From NCBI GenBank assembly GCA_013044385.1, contig JABEUN010000078.1, forward strand, positions 1 through 64,000: 64,000 nt of DNA, read 5' to 3'. Both the position numbers and the translations under genes were made by a program. Shown piece by piece: positions 26,098-35,246 of this stretch (position 1 is the stretch's first letter; every line of letters begins with the position of its first letter). The notes under the pieces were generated by a model. That model was not told the DNA's origin and ran no database searches. It saw only the letters and a program-made list of their open reading frames with translations. The DNA comes from Acidimicrobiaceae bacterium. GTDB taxonomy: Bacteria; Actinomycetota; Acidimicrobiia; Acidimicrobiales; Acidimicrobiaceae.

Positions 26098-26892
26098 ATG
26101 ACTAGGGGTAGTGCTGCTAAAAAGGTTGCGAGGGCTGCTGCGGCAGGTAGGACGTCGAAAGTACGTGGGGAGATCCCTGTCGGCTTCTATCTGTCTGTGT
26201 TTCTCATCGCCGTCATCGGAATCGGACTGATCGGCTACTCGCGCTATCAGCGTCAACACCCAGTGGTCGTCGCTGCGATCCAACCGACAGTCGGAACTAC
26301 CTGGAGTACGGCAATCGGGTTCGACGTCTGCGGAAAGCAACTCCCGAACCTCCCGGCCCAGCCAGTCGCGACGAACCTTGGACTTTACACACAGGGCAAT
26401 GGAGTAATTACGGTCGCTCCAAAGACGAGTGCACAGGCAGGCAATGCGGCCACTTTGGGAGCGTTTGTAAAGGGCTACAAGGGCCTCTCGATCGGGACTA
26501 AGGGCTTTACCTACCCAGGCAAGGGCAGCTATTCCACGGGTTACAGTTGTGGCGGGAAGTCGGCTACTTACGCCGTGTATAGCTGGCCGACTCTGCTTTC
26601 GAACACACCTGTGCTGATCTCGAATCCGACCGCGCACAAGTTGGCCAACGATGAGCTAATCATGGTCTCGGTTTTGCCGAGTGGGACTAAAGTCCAGAAG
26701 CCTGCGTCAGAAGTTGCGCTGATCAATTCGGCAGTCAACAACACGACCACTACGACTTCGCCGGCTGGCATTGGAACTACAGTGCCGTCCTTGGCCACCA
26801 CAACCACTGTGGCGAAGAGCTCAACTGGTTCAACGTCCACGACTGCTGCGGGCAACTCGGCAAGTTCGACGTCCACCACTACTGCCGGTTGA
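26098..26892 (+). CDS. Unknown membrane-anchored protein with Thr/Ser-rich tail
   Basis: 264 residues that I do not recognise. A basic cytoplasmic N-terminus (1-27) is followed by one membrane helix (about 29-48, FYLSVFLIAVIGIGLIGY), an outer domain of about 160 residues with two cysteines (FDVCGK and YSCGGK, candidates for a disulfide), and a low-complexity tail from about 215 rich in Thr, Ser, Ala and Gly. The topology is type II, outside the cell. It sits 12 nt after the rhamnosyltransferase gene and before the NDP-sugar pyrophosphorylase, all on one strand, so a role in envelope glycan assembly or presentation is inferred from position only. Confidence 0.75.
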   Translation: MTRGSAAKKVARAAAAGRTSKVRGEIPVGFYLSVFLIAVIGIGLIGYSRYQRQHPVVVAAIQPTVGTTWSTAIGFDVCGKQLPNLPAQPVATNLGLYTQGNGVITVAPKTSAQAGNAATLGAFVKGYKGLSIGTKGFTYPGKGSYSTGYSCGGKSATYAVYSWPTLLSNTPVLISNPTAHKLANDELIMVSVLPSGTKVQKPASEVALINSAVNNTTTTTSPAGIGTTVPSLATTTTVAKSSTGSTSTTAAGNSASSTSTTTAG

Positions 26893-26980
26893 AAGGCTCC
26901 CAAGAAACTGATCGGCTAGAATCTGTGGCTTGTCGATCTCTGCACCCGATGCGGTGTGATATCGCATTTTCGGAGGTTTG

Positions 26981-28042
26981 ATGAAGGCAGTAATCCTGGT
27001 AGGTGGAGAGGGTTCACGACTTCGGCCTCTCACAATTGAAACGCCTAAGCAGATGCTGAGCGTCGTCGGCAAGACGATGTTGGAGCGGGTGCTGATTCAC
27101 CTATCAGAGCACGGTATCGACGAAGCCGTTCTCTCCCTCGGCTACAGACCAGATGTCTTCATTGACGCCTATCCTTCCGGCTTCGCCTGTGGTGTCAAAC
27201 TGAGTTATGCCGTCGAATCAACTCCTCTCGATACAGCTGGAGCGATCAGATTTGCGGTCGCTCATGCTGGATTCGAAGAGACTCTGGTGGTTGTGAACGG
27301 CGATGTACTGGCTGATACGGATATAACCTCGCTCATCGGCTTTCATCGGAGCGTGGGAGCAGAGGCCACCATATCGCTTGTGCCTGTCGAGGATCCAAGT
27401 CGCTTCGGTGTGGTACCGACCGATCAGGACGGAAGGGTTACGGCCTTCATTGAGAAGCCAACTCGGGAGGAAGCACCAACCAACTACATCAATGCAGGTA
27501 TCTACGTTCTCGAATTGGCGGCGATAAACCGCATTGAGCTCGGTGCTCAGGTATCCATGGAGCGCTCACTCTTTCCTGAGCTGGTCAAAGACGGTGCTCT
27601 GTTCGCTCTACCGTCGGATGCCTACTGGATCGATGCGGGTACGCCAGCGAGCCTACATCAGGCTTCGATGGACATACTCAATGGTGTCCGGATGTATGGG
27701 TCAAAGACGGCCGGTGAGGTTTGGACCGACCCGACTACCGAGATACAAGGGCAGATCTTCGGCAACTGCTTCTTCGGCGAGAACTCCAGAATCGGAGCAG
27801 ACTCTAATGTACACTCTTCGATTATCGAGCGGAATGTTTCAGTTGGTCCTAACACGCTGATCAGGTCATCTGTGATAATGCGGGGGGCCATCATTGGTAG
27901 GGACTGTGTTATCGAGGAGTCCATCATCGGCGAGGGTGCTTCAGTGCCAGACGGATCGTTCGTCTTGGCCGGTTCAGTGATTGCGCGGATGGCGGACCTT
28001 GAACCAGGTTGCCGTATTGTTGCAACCCGGGTACCGGCATGA
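26981..28042 (+). CDS. NDP-sugar pyrophosphorylase (mannose-1-phosphate guanylyltransferase-like)
   Basis: 353 residues from ATG 26981 with CGGAGG upstream. The nucleotidyltransferase domain starts MKAVILVGGEGSRLRPLTIETPK and has VVNGDVL and FIEKPTREEAP; about residues 245-345 form a left-handed beta-helix. The position next to a WbbL-like gene and the F420 genes matches Mycobacterium manB (Rv3264c), which makes GDP-mannose. The nucleotide and sugar are inferred from that synteny; the fold alone also fits glucose or other hexose phosphates. Its stop overlaps the ATG of the next gene (ATGA). Confidence 0.83.
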   Translation: MKAVILVGGEGSRLRPLTIETPKQMLSVVGKTMLERVLIHLSEHGIDEAVLSLGYRPDVFIDAYPSGFACGVKLSYAVESTPLDTAGAIRFAVAHAGFEETLVVVNGDVLADTDITSLIGFHRSVGAEATISLVPVEDPSRFGVVPTDQDGRVTAFIEKPTREEAPTNYINAGIYVLELAAINRIELGAQVSMERSLFPELVKDGALFALPSDAYWIDAGTPASLHQASMDILNGVRMYGSKTAGEVWTDPTTEIQGQIFGNCFFGENSRIGADSNVHSSIIERNVSVGPNTLIRSSVIMRGAIIGRDCVIEESIIGEGASVPDGSFVLAGSVIARMADLEPGCRIVATRVPA

Positions 28043-29007
28043 CCTTAGTGGATCGCGTCATGGTGACTGGGGGCGCTGGGTTCATTGGATCCAACCTTGT
28101 CGATAGATTGTTAGCCGAAGGCGTCTCTGTCGATGTGGTCGATGACCTCTCAACCGGCTCGTTGGCAAACTTGGCGGAGGCACGTGGGCATGCATCCAGA
28201 GGACTTTCCTTTTTCCAAGTTTCGGTATGCGATTCTTCGCTAACAGAACTAATGCAAAGACGCAAGCCCAGAATCCTCTACCATCTCGCAGCACAAGCTG
28301 ACGTTCGAAGGTCTATGACCGATCCTGTCTATGACGCCGAGGTAAACCTGATCGGCTCCATCAGGGTCCTTGATGCCGCGAGGCGTTCAGGCGTCCAGAA
28401 GGTGGTCTACGCCGCCTCGGGGGGAACGCTGTATGGTGAACTCGGCTCGCCAGACATCGCTGCGTCGGAGAAATTTCCGAGGGCGCAGAGCTCCTTTTAC
28501 GGTACCTCTAAGGCCGCAGTTCTCGACTATCTAGAGGGGTTCCGCTCTGGTTATGACCTCGAGTTCACGGCACTTGCGCTTGGAAACGTATACGGACCGA
28601 GGCAGGATCCGAAAGGCGAAGCGGGAGTGGTGTCGATCTTCGGTTCGTACATGCTGGCAGGAAAGGCGACGACCATCTTTGGTGATGGTGGCCAGACACG
28701 CGATTTCGTATTCGTTGACGACGTTGTGGACGCTTTCTTCAGAGCCTCGGACCAAGGTGGCGGCCTGGTCATCAACGTGGGAAGCGGAAGTGGAACGACG
28801 GTGATCCAACTACATGATGCCGTCTCCCGAGTTGTTGGCTACTCCAAGCAACCTGAATTCGCACCGATGAGACCCGGTGAGATTCGGTACTCGAGGCTAG
28901 ACAACTCGGCGGCTTTGTTGCACCTCGGCTGGAAGCCGTGGACCTCGATCGAGCAGGGGATATCTCGCACGGTTGCTTGGTTGGATAAGCCCGGTTCACC
29001 TGAATAA
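28039..29007 (+). CDS. UDP-glucose 4-epimerase-like SDR
   Basis: 322 residues from ATG 28039, overlapping the previous stop. Extended SDR motifs: MVTGGAGFIGSNL, HLAAQADVRRSM, ASGGTLYGE and the catalytic YGTSKAAVLDYL. These are typical of actinobacterial GalE proteins, which interconvert UDP-glucose and UDP-galactose through a bound NAD. Coupling to the pyrophosphorylase suggests it works on a sugar nucleotide of this pathway. A related 4-epimerase or dehydratase activity is not excluded. Its end overlaps the convergent cofE by 12 nt. Confidence 0.83.
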   Translation: MTLVDRVMVTGGAGFIGSNLVDRLLAEGVSVDVVDDLSTGSLANLAEARGHASRGLSFFQVSVCDSSLTELMQRRKPRILYHLAAQADVRRSMTDPVYDAEVNLIGSIRVLDAARRSGVQKVVYAASGGTLYGELGSPDIAASEKFPRAQSSFYGTSKAAVLDYLEGFRSGYDLEFTALALGNVYGPRQDPKGEAGVVSIFGSYMLAGKATTIFGDGGQTRDFVFVDDVVDAFFRASDQGGGLVINVGSGSGTTVIQLHDAVSRVVGYSKQPEFAPMRPGEIRYSRLDNSAALLHLGWKPWTSIEQGISRTVAWLDKPGSPE

Positions 29008-29688
29008 GTCGCCTGAGGGGTCCCTAACTATCTCGGCAGAGGCAGAACTTTCGCGCAACCATGATGAGTCGATTCCTCTAACCACGGCTACTGGTACATT
29101 TGTGGCTTTCTTCTTCACAAGGTCAGCTGCTGCAGCAATCTCGTCTGCGATGCAGACCTCGGTAGCTCTAAGTACCCTGCCGTTGGCGTCGGCCGTTCCC
29201 TTCAAATTCACGACCCCAGCTACCCCAGCGATGCCGAGTGCGATATCGGTCACCCCATTCCGCCAGGTTCTGCCGAAGGTGTCCGAAACTATTACGGCGA
29301 TTGTCCTGCCAGTCAGTGCGTATATGCGGGCTCTGATCCATCTTGCGGATCGGTCTGGGTCTATTGGAAGGAGGGTTATCTCGCCGCTTGCGTTGTTGGA
29401 TCGGTCGATACCTGCGTTGGCGCACACGATCCCCTGATTAGTCTCGGTGATCAGGAGGTCCCCGCGTCGTCTGAGGATTCGCCTCGACTCCTTCAGCACG
29501 GCCTGACCGAATCCGTCTGTGTCGTCTTCTGCTACGTTAAGGATTCTTCCCTCGGCTTTGGAGACGATCTTTTGGGTGACTACCGCAACGTCACCGTCGG
29601 AAAAATCGAAATTGCTGACCATCTCTGCACCAATATCGTCTCCGGGTCTTATCTGGCCCATTCCTGTTATAGGTAATATCTGCAGCAC
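28996..29688 (-). CDS. cofE: Coenzyme F420-0:L-glutamate ligase, single-domain
   Basis: 230 residues. LPITGMGQIRPGDDI, VVTQKIVSKAEGR, TETNQGIVCANAGIDRSN and VSDTFGRTWRNGVTDIALG are the conserved blocks of CofE, which adds gamma-linked glutamates to F420-0 with GTP. It ends where archaeal CofE ends and lacks the C-terminal FMN/nitroreductase domain of mycobacterial FbiB (about 450 residues). cofD lies 47 nt upstream on the same strand, so the two are likely co-transcribed. Downstream it runs into the convergent epimerase gene. Confidence 0.94.
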   Translation of the reverse strand: MLQILPITGMGQIRPGDDIGAEMVSNFDFSDGDVAVVTQKIVSKAEGRILNVAEDDTDGFGQAVLKESRRILRRRGDLLITETNQGIVCANAGIDRSNNASGEITLLPIDPDRSARWIRARIYALTGRTIAVIVSDTFGRTWRNGVTDIALGIAGVAGVVNLKGTADANGRVLRATEVCIADEIAAAADLVKKKATNVPVAVVRGIDSSWLRESSASAEIVRDPSGDLFR

Positions 29689-29735
29689 TCGTGTTCACCT
29701 TCGTAATCTGGTGTTGGTGGTATTTCTAAGTCTGC

Positions 29736-30677
29736 TCAAGACGCTCTCGCAAAGTTGATAACCCTTCGAGCGAACGATGTCTCGAGTTCGGGATTCGCCA
29801 TAATCGAATCGGTTACAAGTGCCTCCATGGAGAGACCCTCCACTTCCGCTTTGAGTCCAAGATCTGCTTGGTCGAGGACGAATCGGCTGCAGTATGGGCG
29901 GTAGAGGAGGGCGACGGTGGCCGCCGATGCGTCGCCGTGTAGCGATCGGAGGTTGGACTCAGCTGGGCCCTTTATCGCCCTGCCTCCGACGATCGGCGAG
30001 ACCGCCGTGGTCTTGTGACGGGCGGCCCTGATAGCCATTTCGATCTCAGGAATAGCAAGAATCGGACCTATCGAAAGGACGGGATTCGACGGCGCAATGA
30101 TTACGGTATCGGCGCTTTCGATGGCCTCAACGACGCCGGCGGCCGGCGAAGCACTGGCTGCTCCTTCGTAGCTGATCGATACCACGTCCGGCTTATGTGC
30201 CAGCTTTACGAAATACTCTTGAAAACCTACTACCCGGTCGACTCCGTTCTCGTGGATCGTAAGGGTGGTTTTGACCCGGTCGTCGGACATTGGAAGAAGC
30301 CTCACTCCAACGTGTCGGGCCAATGCAATCTCTTTTGTGACCTCAGTCAGGCTGAACCCAGCCGCTATCCTGTCGGTGCGATATAGGTGGGTACCGAGGT
30401 CTCGGTCGCCTAGGCTGAACCAGCTCTCACCTCCAAGTTGGGACAGTACGTCCATAGCTTGAAACGACTCGTCCTTTACACCCCAGCCAAGGGTGTCATT
30501 CGATAGCCCGGCGAGTGTGTAGGTCACTGTGTCGAGGTCTGGAGACACCCAGAGTCCATGGAAGGTTTCATCATCGCCTGTATTGACAATGGCTACGATC
30601 TCCTTCGACGGAACAACGTTACTTAGGCCCCGAAGGAACTTTGCCGCTCCCACACCGCCAGCGAGTACGACATGCAT
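29736..30677 (-). CDS. cofD: 2-phospho-L-lactate transferase (F420 biosynthesis)
   Basis: 313 residues with the CofD/FbiA signatures VVLAGGVGAAKFLRGL at the N-terminus, NTGDDETFHGLWVSPDLDT, and the later APSNPVLSIGPIL. It joins the deazaflavin Fo to the phospholactate or phosphoenolpyruvate moiety of a guanylylated precursor to give F420-0 or its dehydro form. It forms a pair with cofE. F420 is used by LLM-type oxidoreductases such as the one encoded at 40.1 kb. The Fo synthase and CofC genes are not in this window. Confidence 0.94.
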   Translation of the reverse strand: MHVVLAGGVGAAKFLRGLSNVVPSKEIVAIVNTGDDETFHGLWVSPDLDTVTYTLAGLSNDTLGWGVKDESFQAMDVLSQLGGESWFSLGDRDLGTHLYRTDRIAAGFSLTEVTKEIALARHVGVRLLPMSDDRVKTTLTIHENGVDRVVGFQEYFVKLAHKPDVVSISYEGAASASPAAGVVEAIESADTVIIAPSNPVLSIGPILAIPEIEMAIRAARHKTTAVSPIVGGRAIKGPAESNLRSLHGDASAATVALLYRPYCSRFVLDQADLGLKAEVEGLSMEALVTDSIMANPELETSFARRVINFARAS

Positions 30678-30783
30678 GCATAGAGGTTATAGTGGCGCCA
30701 GTCTTTGGTCATTGCGGATACCTCAGGAGTTGAGGTTCTGGACTCATTGGTGATGCTTGGTTGTTCGAACGGATCTGGAGTGA

Positions 30784-31911
30784 ATGAGAGCAGTGATAAG
30801 GGTAGCTGTCGAGGCGACGGCCCTACTCGGAGCTAAAAGTGGGGTGGGTCAGTTCGTGGCTGGTGCCCTGAGCGGTTTGGCCAAACGGGGTGATGTCGAG
30901 GCCTCGGCGTTTGCTGTCTCTTGGCGCAGGCGGGGGATGTTGCAACCGATGCTGCCAGAAGGAGTCCGATCTGGTGGTAGGCCAATGCCTGCGAGACCCC
31001 TCTCATTGATCTGGTCTAGGGTCGATTTTCCGCCCATCGAGGCGTTCGTCGGACGCTGTGACGTGGTTCACGGCACCAATTTTGTGGTTCCACCGGCCCT
31101 GTTTGCCAAGCGGGTCGTGACCGTGCACGACCTGACACCAATGAGGTTTCCCGAGATGTGCCACGGTTCTGTTCTTGCATATCCCCGTCTGGTAGAGCGA
31201 GCGATAAATGCAGGGGCGTACGTTCACACGCCTTCCGAGTTCGTCAGGTCAGAGGTGATAAATCTGTTGGGGGCAGATCCATCACGTGTCTTTGCCATAC
31301 CTCACGGAGTGCCAACCCGGCTGCACGATACCGACGAACCTCTGCTTAGATCGATACCGTCGGATGATAACGATCGATATATCCTCGCCATTGGTACCAT
31401 CGAGCCAAGGAAGGATTATCCGACGCTGTTACGGGCATTCGACATATTGGCAAAGAGGGACAGTCGGATCAATCTCGTTATAGCTGGATCGGCTGGATGG
31501 GGATTTGAAGAGTTCAAGTCGACGCTCGGGTCGATTTCTAGTTCGGACCGGGTTCGACACGTAGGATACGTCGACGATGAGGAGCGGGCGGCTCTGCTGT
31601 TGGGGGCCAGTGCATTCGTCTATCCATCGATCTATGAGGGGTTTGGCTTGCCGCCGCTTGAGGCGATGGACTTCGGTGTTCCGGTAGTTGCAACTCGGGC
31701 AGGGGCAATTCCCGAAGTGGTATCCGATGCGGCCCTTCTAGTCGATGTCGGGGACGCCGGTGCACTGTCCTCAGCCATTTCGACCGTCCTAGAGGATCAG
31801 GTCGCGCGGGCCGGACTGATTGCAGCGGGTGCAAAGCGGGTCTCCGAGTTCACCTGGACTCGGACGGCGGAACTGCTGGCGAACTTGTATCAGACGGCGT
31901 TGCATGGCTAG
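30784..31911 (+). CDS. Family 4 glycosyltransferase (first of three)
   Basis: 375 residues with a GT-B fold: N-terminal SGVGQFVAGALSGL, donor-side AIGTIEPRKDYPTLLRAF, and the E-x7-E motif in YPSIYEGFGLPPLEAM near 280. It transfers a sugar from a nucleotide donor, probably mannose or a related hexose, with retention. It is divergent from cofD and starts a run of three GT4 genes with short gaps. It has no membrane helix and should act at the inner membrane face on a lipid-linked acceptor. Donor and acceptor are unknown. Confidence 0.85.
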   Translation: MRAVIRVAVEATALLGAKSGVGQFVAGALSGLAKRGDVEASAFAVSWRRRGMLQPMLPEGVRSGGRPMPARPLSLIWSRVDFPPIEAFVGRCDVVHGTNFVVPPALFAKRVVTVHDLTPMRFPEMCHGSVLAYPRLVERAINAGAYVHTPSEFVRSEVINLLGADPSRVFAIPHGVPTRLHDTDEPLLRSIPSDDNDRYILAIGTIEPRKDYPTLLRAFDILAKRDSRINLVIAGSAGWGFEEFKSTLGSISSSDRVRHVGYVDDEERAALLLGASAFVYPSIYEGFGLPPLEAMDFGVPVVATRAGAIPEVVSDAALLVDVGDAGALSSAISTVLEDQVARAGLIAAGAKRVSEFTWTRTAELLANLYQTALHG

Positions 31912-31932
31912 CTCGCGCTGCCAGGGGCAGAG

Positions 31933-33072
31933 ATGGGTTCGAGTTTGTTGAAAGTTTTACTGTCGGTCGAGCAGTTGCGAAGGCGCGTTCCCGGAGGCAT
32001 AGGCACCTATGCGGAGTCGTGTTTAAGAGCTCTTTCCCAGATGCGCGAGGCTGACTCGATCAGATCGACGGGAGCTAATAGCGATGCCTTGGCGGTCTCA
32101 CTCTTCGCCTCGGCCCCAAAAAGAGGAGGGGCGGACCCGTTGGACCAGTACGGGTTTCCCATCCTTGCTGGGAGACTTCCACAGCGACTATCCCAAGCAC
32201 TTTGGGATCTGAGCCTTTTCGGCCCGGACTTGACCGACTTCGACGTCTATCACTCCTTCTCTATGGGTGGTCCGCGTTCGTTGAGGCCGGGAACCAAGGC
32301 GGTATTCGCTCTCTATGATCTTGCATGGATCAAACACCCAGAGGCGTTCCCCAAAAGGGGTAGGCGTTGGCATGATCGAGCACTGCGGGATATCTCCAAC
32401 CGGGCGGACGCAGTGGTTACTCTGTCCGAGTTCTCAAGTACCGAACTGTCCAACTTCGGCATCGCGAAAGAGAAGATACATGTGATTCCTCCCGGAGCCG
32501 ATCACCTGGCCGTCTCCGACAGGCAAGCCGCATCGAAGTTGCTCGAGAGTCTTGGGGTAAAGGGACCTTTCCTACTGTCGGTTTCGACAATTGAGCCGCG
32601 TAAGAACCTTGCCAGGCTGGTGGAAGCTTACGGGATGTTCAAAATGGATGGTGTCGGACCGATCGATCTAGTGATAGTCGGTCCCGACGGGTGGATGACA
32701 TCTGATACCGGGCGTCCCCCCGGAGTGAAGTTGGCGGGGCTGGTGGAAGCTAGCGTCCTGTCGGCTCTGTATGGAATGGCGGAGGCCCTAGCCTATGTCC
32801 CGCTTTACGAGGGATTCGGAATGCCGGTACTCGAAGCTAATGCGTCCTGTGTCCCCGTAGTAGCTTCAAACGTTCCGGCCGCTCACGGTAGTGCTCTGGT
32901 GGTCGATCCACTCTCGGTTGACTCCATAGCAGCGGGTCTTTCTAGGATCGTCTCCGACAGTAGGTTGAGGTCTGAGCTCGTATCGGCAGGACTGCTAAAG
33001 GCGACGGAGTCGACCTGGAATAGGGCGGCGCAGGCCCATGTCGACCTTTGGTCCGCCCTCGGGAGGCCGTAG
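31933..33072 (+). CDS. Family 4 glycosyltransferase (second of three)
   Basis: 379 residues with N-terminal VPGGIGTYAESCLRAL, central VSTIEPRKNLARLVEAY, and EGFGMPVLEANA as the E-x7-E region. It starts 22 nt after the preceding glycosyltransferase. The sequence is clearly of the same family as its neighbours but not a recent duplicate, since the three differ in most positions by eye. Likely one step in assembling the same oligosaccharide. Confidence 0.85.
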   Translation: MGSSLLKVLLSVEQLRRRVPGGIGTYAESCLRALSQMREADSIRSTGANSDALAVSLFASAPKRGGADPLDQYGFPILAGRLPQRLSQALWDLSLFGPDLTDFDVYHSFSMGGPRSLRPGTKAVFALYDLAWIKHPEAFPKRGRRWHDRALRDISNRADAVVTLSEFSSTELSNFGIAKEKIHVIPPGADHLAVSDRQAASKLLESLGVKGPFLLSVSTIEPRKNLARLVEAYGMFKMDGVGPIDLVIVGPDGWMTSDTGRPPGVKLAGLVEASVLSALYGMAEALAYVPLYEGFGMPVLEANASCVPVVASNVPAAHGSALVVDPLSVDSIAAGLSRIVSDSRLRSELVSAGLLKATESTWNRAAQAHVDLWSALGRP

Positions 33073-33077
33073 CAACC

Positions 33078-34196
33078 GTGAAAAGCAGTGAACTTCTCAA
33101 GGTGAGCATAGATGTGTCGTCGGTCCCTATGAGACCAGCAGGGGCAGGCCGGTACGCAATCGAGCTTGCATCTGGACTTGTCGAAAGAGCGGTCAACGAG
33201 GAGATCTATCTAGTTACAACTCGCGCTTCAAAGCGATACTGGCAGGACATTGCCCCGGGATCTCACCTGATACCAACGGTTCCTTCCCAAAGGCCACTCA
33301 GGTTGCTCTATGAGCAGATAGGAATGGGTCGAGACCTGCGCCGCTCAGGTATCGGACTCCACCACGGTATCCATTACACAATGCCGAGGCGCTTTGCTGG
33401 CCCGAGGGTGGTCACGATCCATGACACGACCCTCATTGAACACCCAGAATGGCACGAGAGGTCGAAGGTAGTCTTTTTCGGCGAAGCGATTCGGGCTGCC
33501 GCAAAGTACGCAGATGCCCTGATCTGCCCGTCGCATGCAACAGCTGCGAGAGTAACGGAGTTGTTGGAGCCAAGAGCGGACGTGTTCGTCGTGTATCACG
33601 GCGTGGACACCGATTGGCTGTCAGTTCCAGAGGTGCCGTTGCCGCCCGGCGTGGGTCCAAGGTACCTGCTGTTCGTCGGTACGTTGGAGCCACGTAAGGA
33701 CCTTCCGACTCTCGTCGAGGCGTTTTCGCAGATCGGCCGGGAGGATCCGGACCTGAGACTGGTCATCGCGGGACAGGTCGGATGGATGGCCGAAGAGTCA
33801 CTTTCGGCGATCCAGAGATCGCCATTTTCGGAAAGGATTGTCAGACTCGACTATGTCGATGACAGTACGCTTTCGACACTGTATCGAAACGCGACAGCAT
33901 TCGTATACCCCTCCCTTTACGAGGGGTTCGGACTACCTGTGATCGAGGCCATGGCCGCAGGTATCCCCGTGGTGACTACTCGAGATTCTGTCATGGTTGA
34001 AGTGTCCAGGGGAAATGTGGTGCAGGCTGAACCTTCTGATCCGACATCGTTATCACAGGGGATACGGAGAGTCTTGGCAGGTGGTCCGGAGATTGGCCGA
34101 AAAGTTCAACTTGCACGTGCCACAGCGGCATCGTACACGTGGGAAGCATCCATCGAGGCACACTTGGCCATATATCGGAATGTGGCTTCTGGGTAG
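33078..34196 (+). CDS. Family 4 glycosyltransferase (third of three)
   Basis: 372 residues from GTG 33078, five bases after the previous stop; an earlier start at 33048 would overlap it. Features are RPAGAGRYAIELASGL, HDTTLIEHPEWH, FVGTLEPRKDLPTLVEAF and the E-x7-E region YPSLYEGFGLPVIEAM. It is the closest of the three to mannosyltransferases of the WbaZ type in overall layout, but no donor can be assigned. It is followed by a sugar-nucleotide reductase/epimerase 23 nt downstream. Confidence 0.85.
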   Translation: MKSSELLKVSIDVSSVPMRPAGAGRYAIELASGLVERAVNEEIYLVTTRASKRYWQDIAPGSHLIPTVPSQRPLRLLYEQIGMGRDLRRSGIGLHHGIHYTMPRRFAGPRVVTIHDTTLIEHPEWHERSKVVFFGEAIRAAAKYADALICPSHATAARVTELLEPRADVFVVYHGVDTDWLSVPEVPLPPGVGPRYLLFVGTLEPRKDLPTLVEAFSQIGREDPDLRLVIAGQVGWMAEESLSAIQRSPFSERIVRLDYVDDSTLSTLYRNATAFVYPSLYEGFGLPVIEAMAAGIPVVTTRDSVMVEVSRGNVVQAEPSDPTSLSQGIRRVLAGGPEIGRKVQLARATAASYTWEASIEAHLAIYRNVASG

Positions 34197-34219
34197 TTCC
34201 GGCTAGAGTCGCTAGGAGT

Positions 34220-35131
34220 ATGGAAGTCTTAATCACAGGTGCCAATGGATTCGTAGGGTCCTGGCTAGCCGAGCACCTCAAATCGAGTGGAGACTCTGTC
34301 GTGATGACGCCGAGCGACCTCGATATAAGGGATAGGCATGCAGTTGACCGATTCATTGCCGGCCAAAAGGTGGATGTGACCTATCATTTGGCTGCACTGA
34401 CCCACGTGGGTCAGTCCTGGGAGGACCCGACAGATTTCTACCAGGTCAACGTTATCGGCACTCAGAACCTTTGTGAGGCGCTCGGAAAGCACCAGAGCGG
34501 ATCGAGGTTGGTCCTCATCTCCTCATCTGAGGTATATGGACCAGGTGACGAGTCACCGGTCCCCGCGGCGGAGCGAAGGTTTACCGAGGAATCCCCTTTG
34601 AGGCCGGTGAATCCCTATGCAGCTAGCAAGGCGGCCGCCGAGATGGTCGCTATCCAAGCCCAGAACGGGCGTGGGATAGATGTTGTGATCGCTAGACCGT
34701 TCAACCATGTTGGTCCCGGCCAGGGCGACCAGTTCGTGGTGGCAGGTTTGGCGAGGCGTATTGTCGAGGCGAGTCTGTCCGGGAAGGATTGGATTCCGGT
34801 TGGAAATCTCGGGGCCAAGAGAGACTTTACCGATGTGAGGGACGTCGTGAGGGCATACCGACTGCTGGCGGTGGATGGCGTACCGGGTAATGCCTACAAC
34901 GTGAGCTCGGGTAGGGCCCTGTCCATCAGAGAAGTTGCTGAGCTACTCATCGAATACTCGGAGAGCGGCGTCGAACTCAGGCCGGACAAATCTCTGATGA
35001 GACCCGTTGACGTCTTTGCTATGGTCGGGGACCATTCGAAGATATCGGAAGCGACCGGTTGGTGTCCGGTTACCCCTTTGGATTCCACTTTGCGGGACAC
35101 CCTAGAGTATTGGCGAGCCCGGCTAACTTGA
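34220..35131 (+). CDS. GDP-sugar reductase/epimerase SDR (Rmd/GMD-like)
   Basis: 303 residues of the extended SDR family: MEVLITGANGFVGSWLAEHL, YHLAALTHVGQSWEDP, SSSEVYGPGD and the catalytic NPYAASKAAAEM, with RPFNHVGPGQ and RDFTDVRDVVRAY. These match GDP-4-keto-6-deoxy-D-mannose reductases and GDP-mannose dehydratases, pointing to a GDP-deoxyhexose such as GDP-rhamnose. That would use GDP-mannose from the pyrophosphorylase at 27 kb. ATG 34220 is only one base from AGGAG, so a start a few codons upstream (frame open from 34139) is possible. Confidence 0.8.
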   Translation: MEVLITGANGFVGSWLAEHLKSSGDSVVMTPSDLDIRDRHAVDRFIAGQKVDVTYHLAALTHVGQSWEDPTDFYQVNVIGTQNLCEALGKHQSGSRLVLISSSEVYGPGDESPVPAAERRFTEESPLRPVNPYAASKAAAEMVAIQAQNGRGIDVVIARPFNHVGPGQGDQFVVAGLARRIVEASLSGKDWIPVGNLGAKRDFTDVRDVVRAYRLLAVDGVPGNAYNVSSGRALSIREVAELLIEYSESGVELRPDKSLMRPVDVFAMVGDHSKISEATGWCPVTPLDSTLRDTLEYWRARLT

Positions 35132-35246
35132 CGTCGAGGTCTTTTGTGGCACGCCTCACTGCTGCGTAGCCAAGGATTGCACCCCCGACTGCCATGTGGA
35201 GAAACTTCTCGAATTCAATCTCATGGTCTGTCCGCGACGAAGTCAT
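35070..35246 (-). CDS. Possible small protein (58 aa), antisense to the end of the SDR gene
   Basis: ATG at 35246 opens a 58-codon frame ending TAA at 35070-35072. The first 40 residues (about EFEKFLHMAVGGAILGYAAV onward, then RRATKDLDVKL) show the codon bias of the region and one hydrophobic stretch. The last 20 codons overlap the 3' end of the gene on the other strand. Only a weak AAGG precedes the ATG. It could be a small membrane protein or chance. The rest of 35132-35421 contains nothing else I can name. Confidence 0.3.
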   Translation of the reverse strand: MTSSRTDHEIEFEKFLHMAVGGAILGYAAVRRATKDLDVKLAGLANTLGCPAKWNPKG

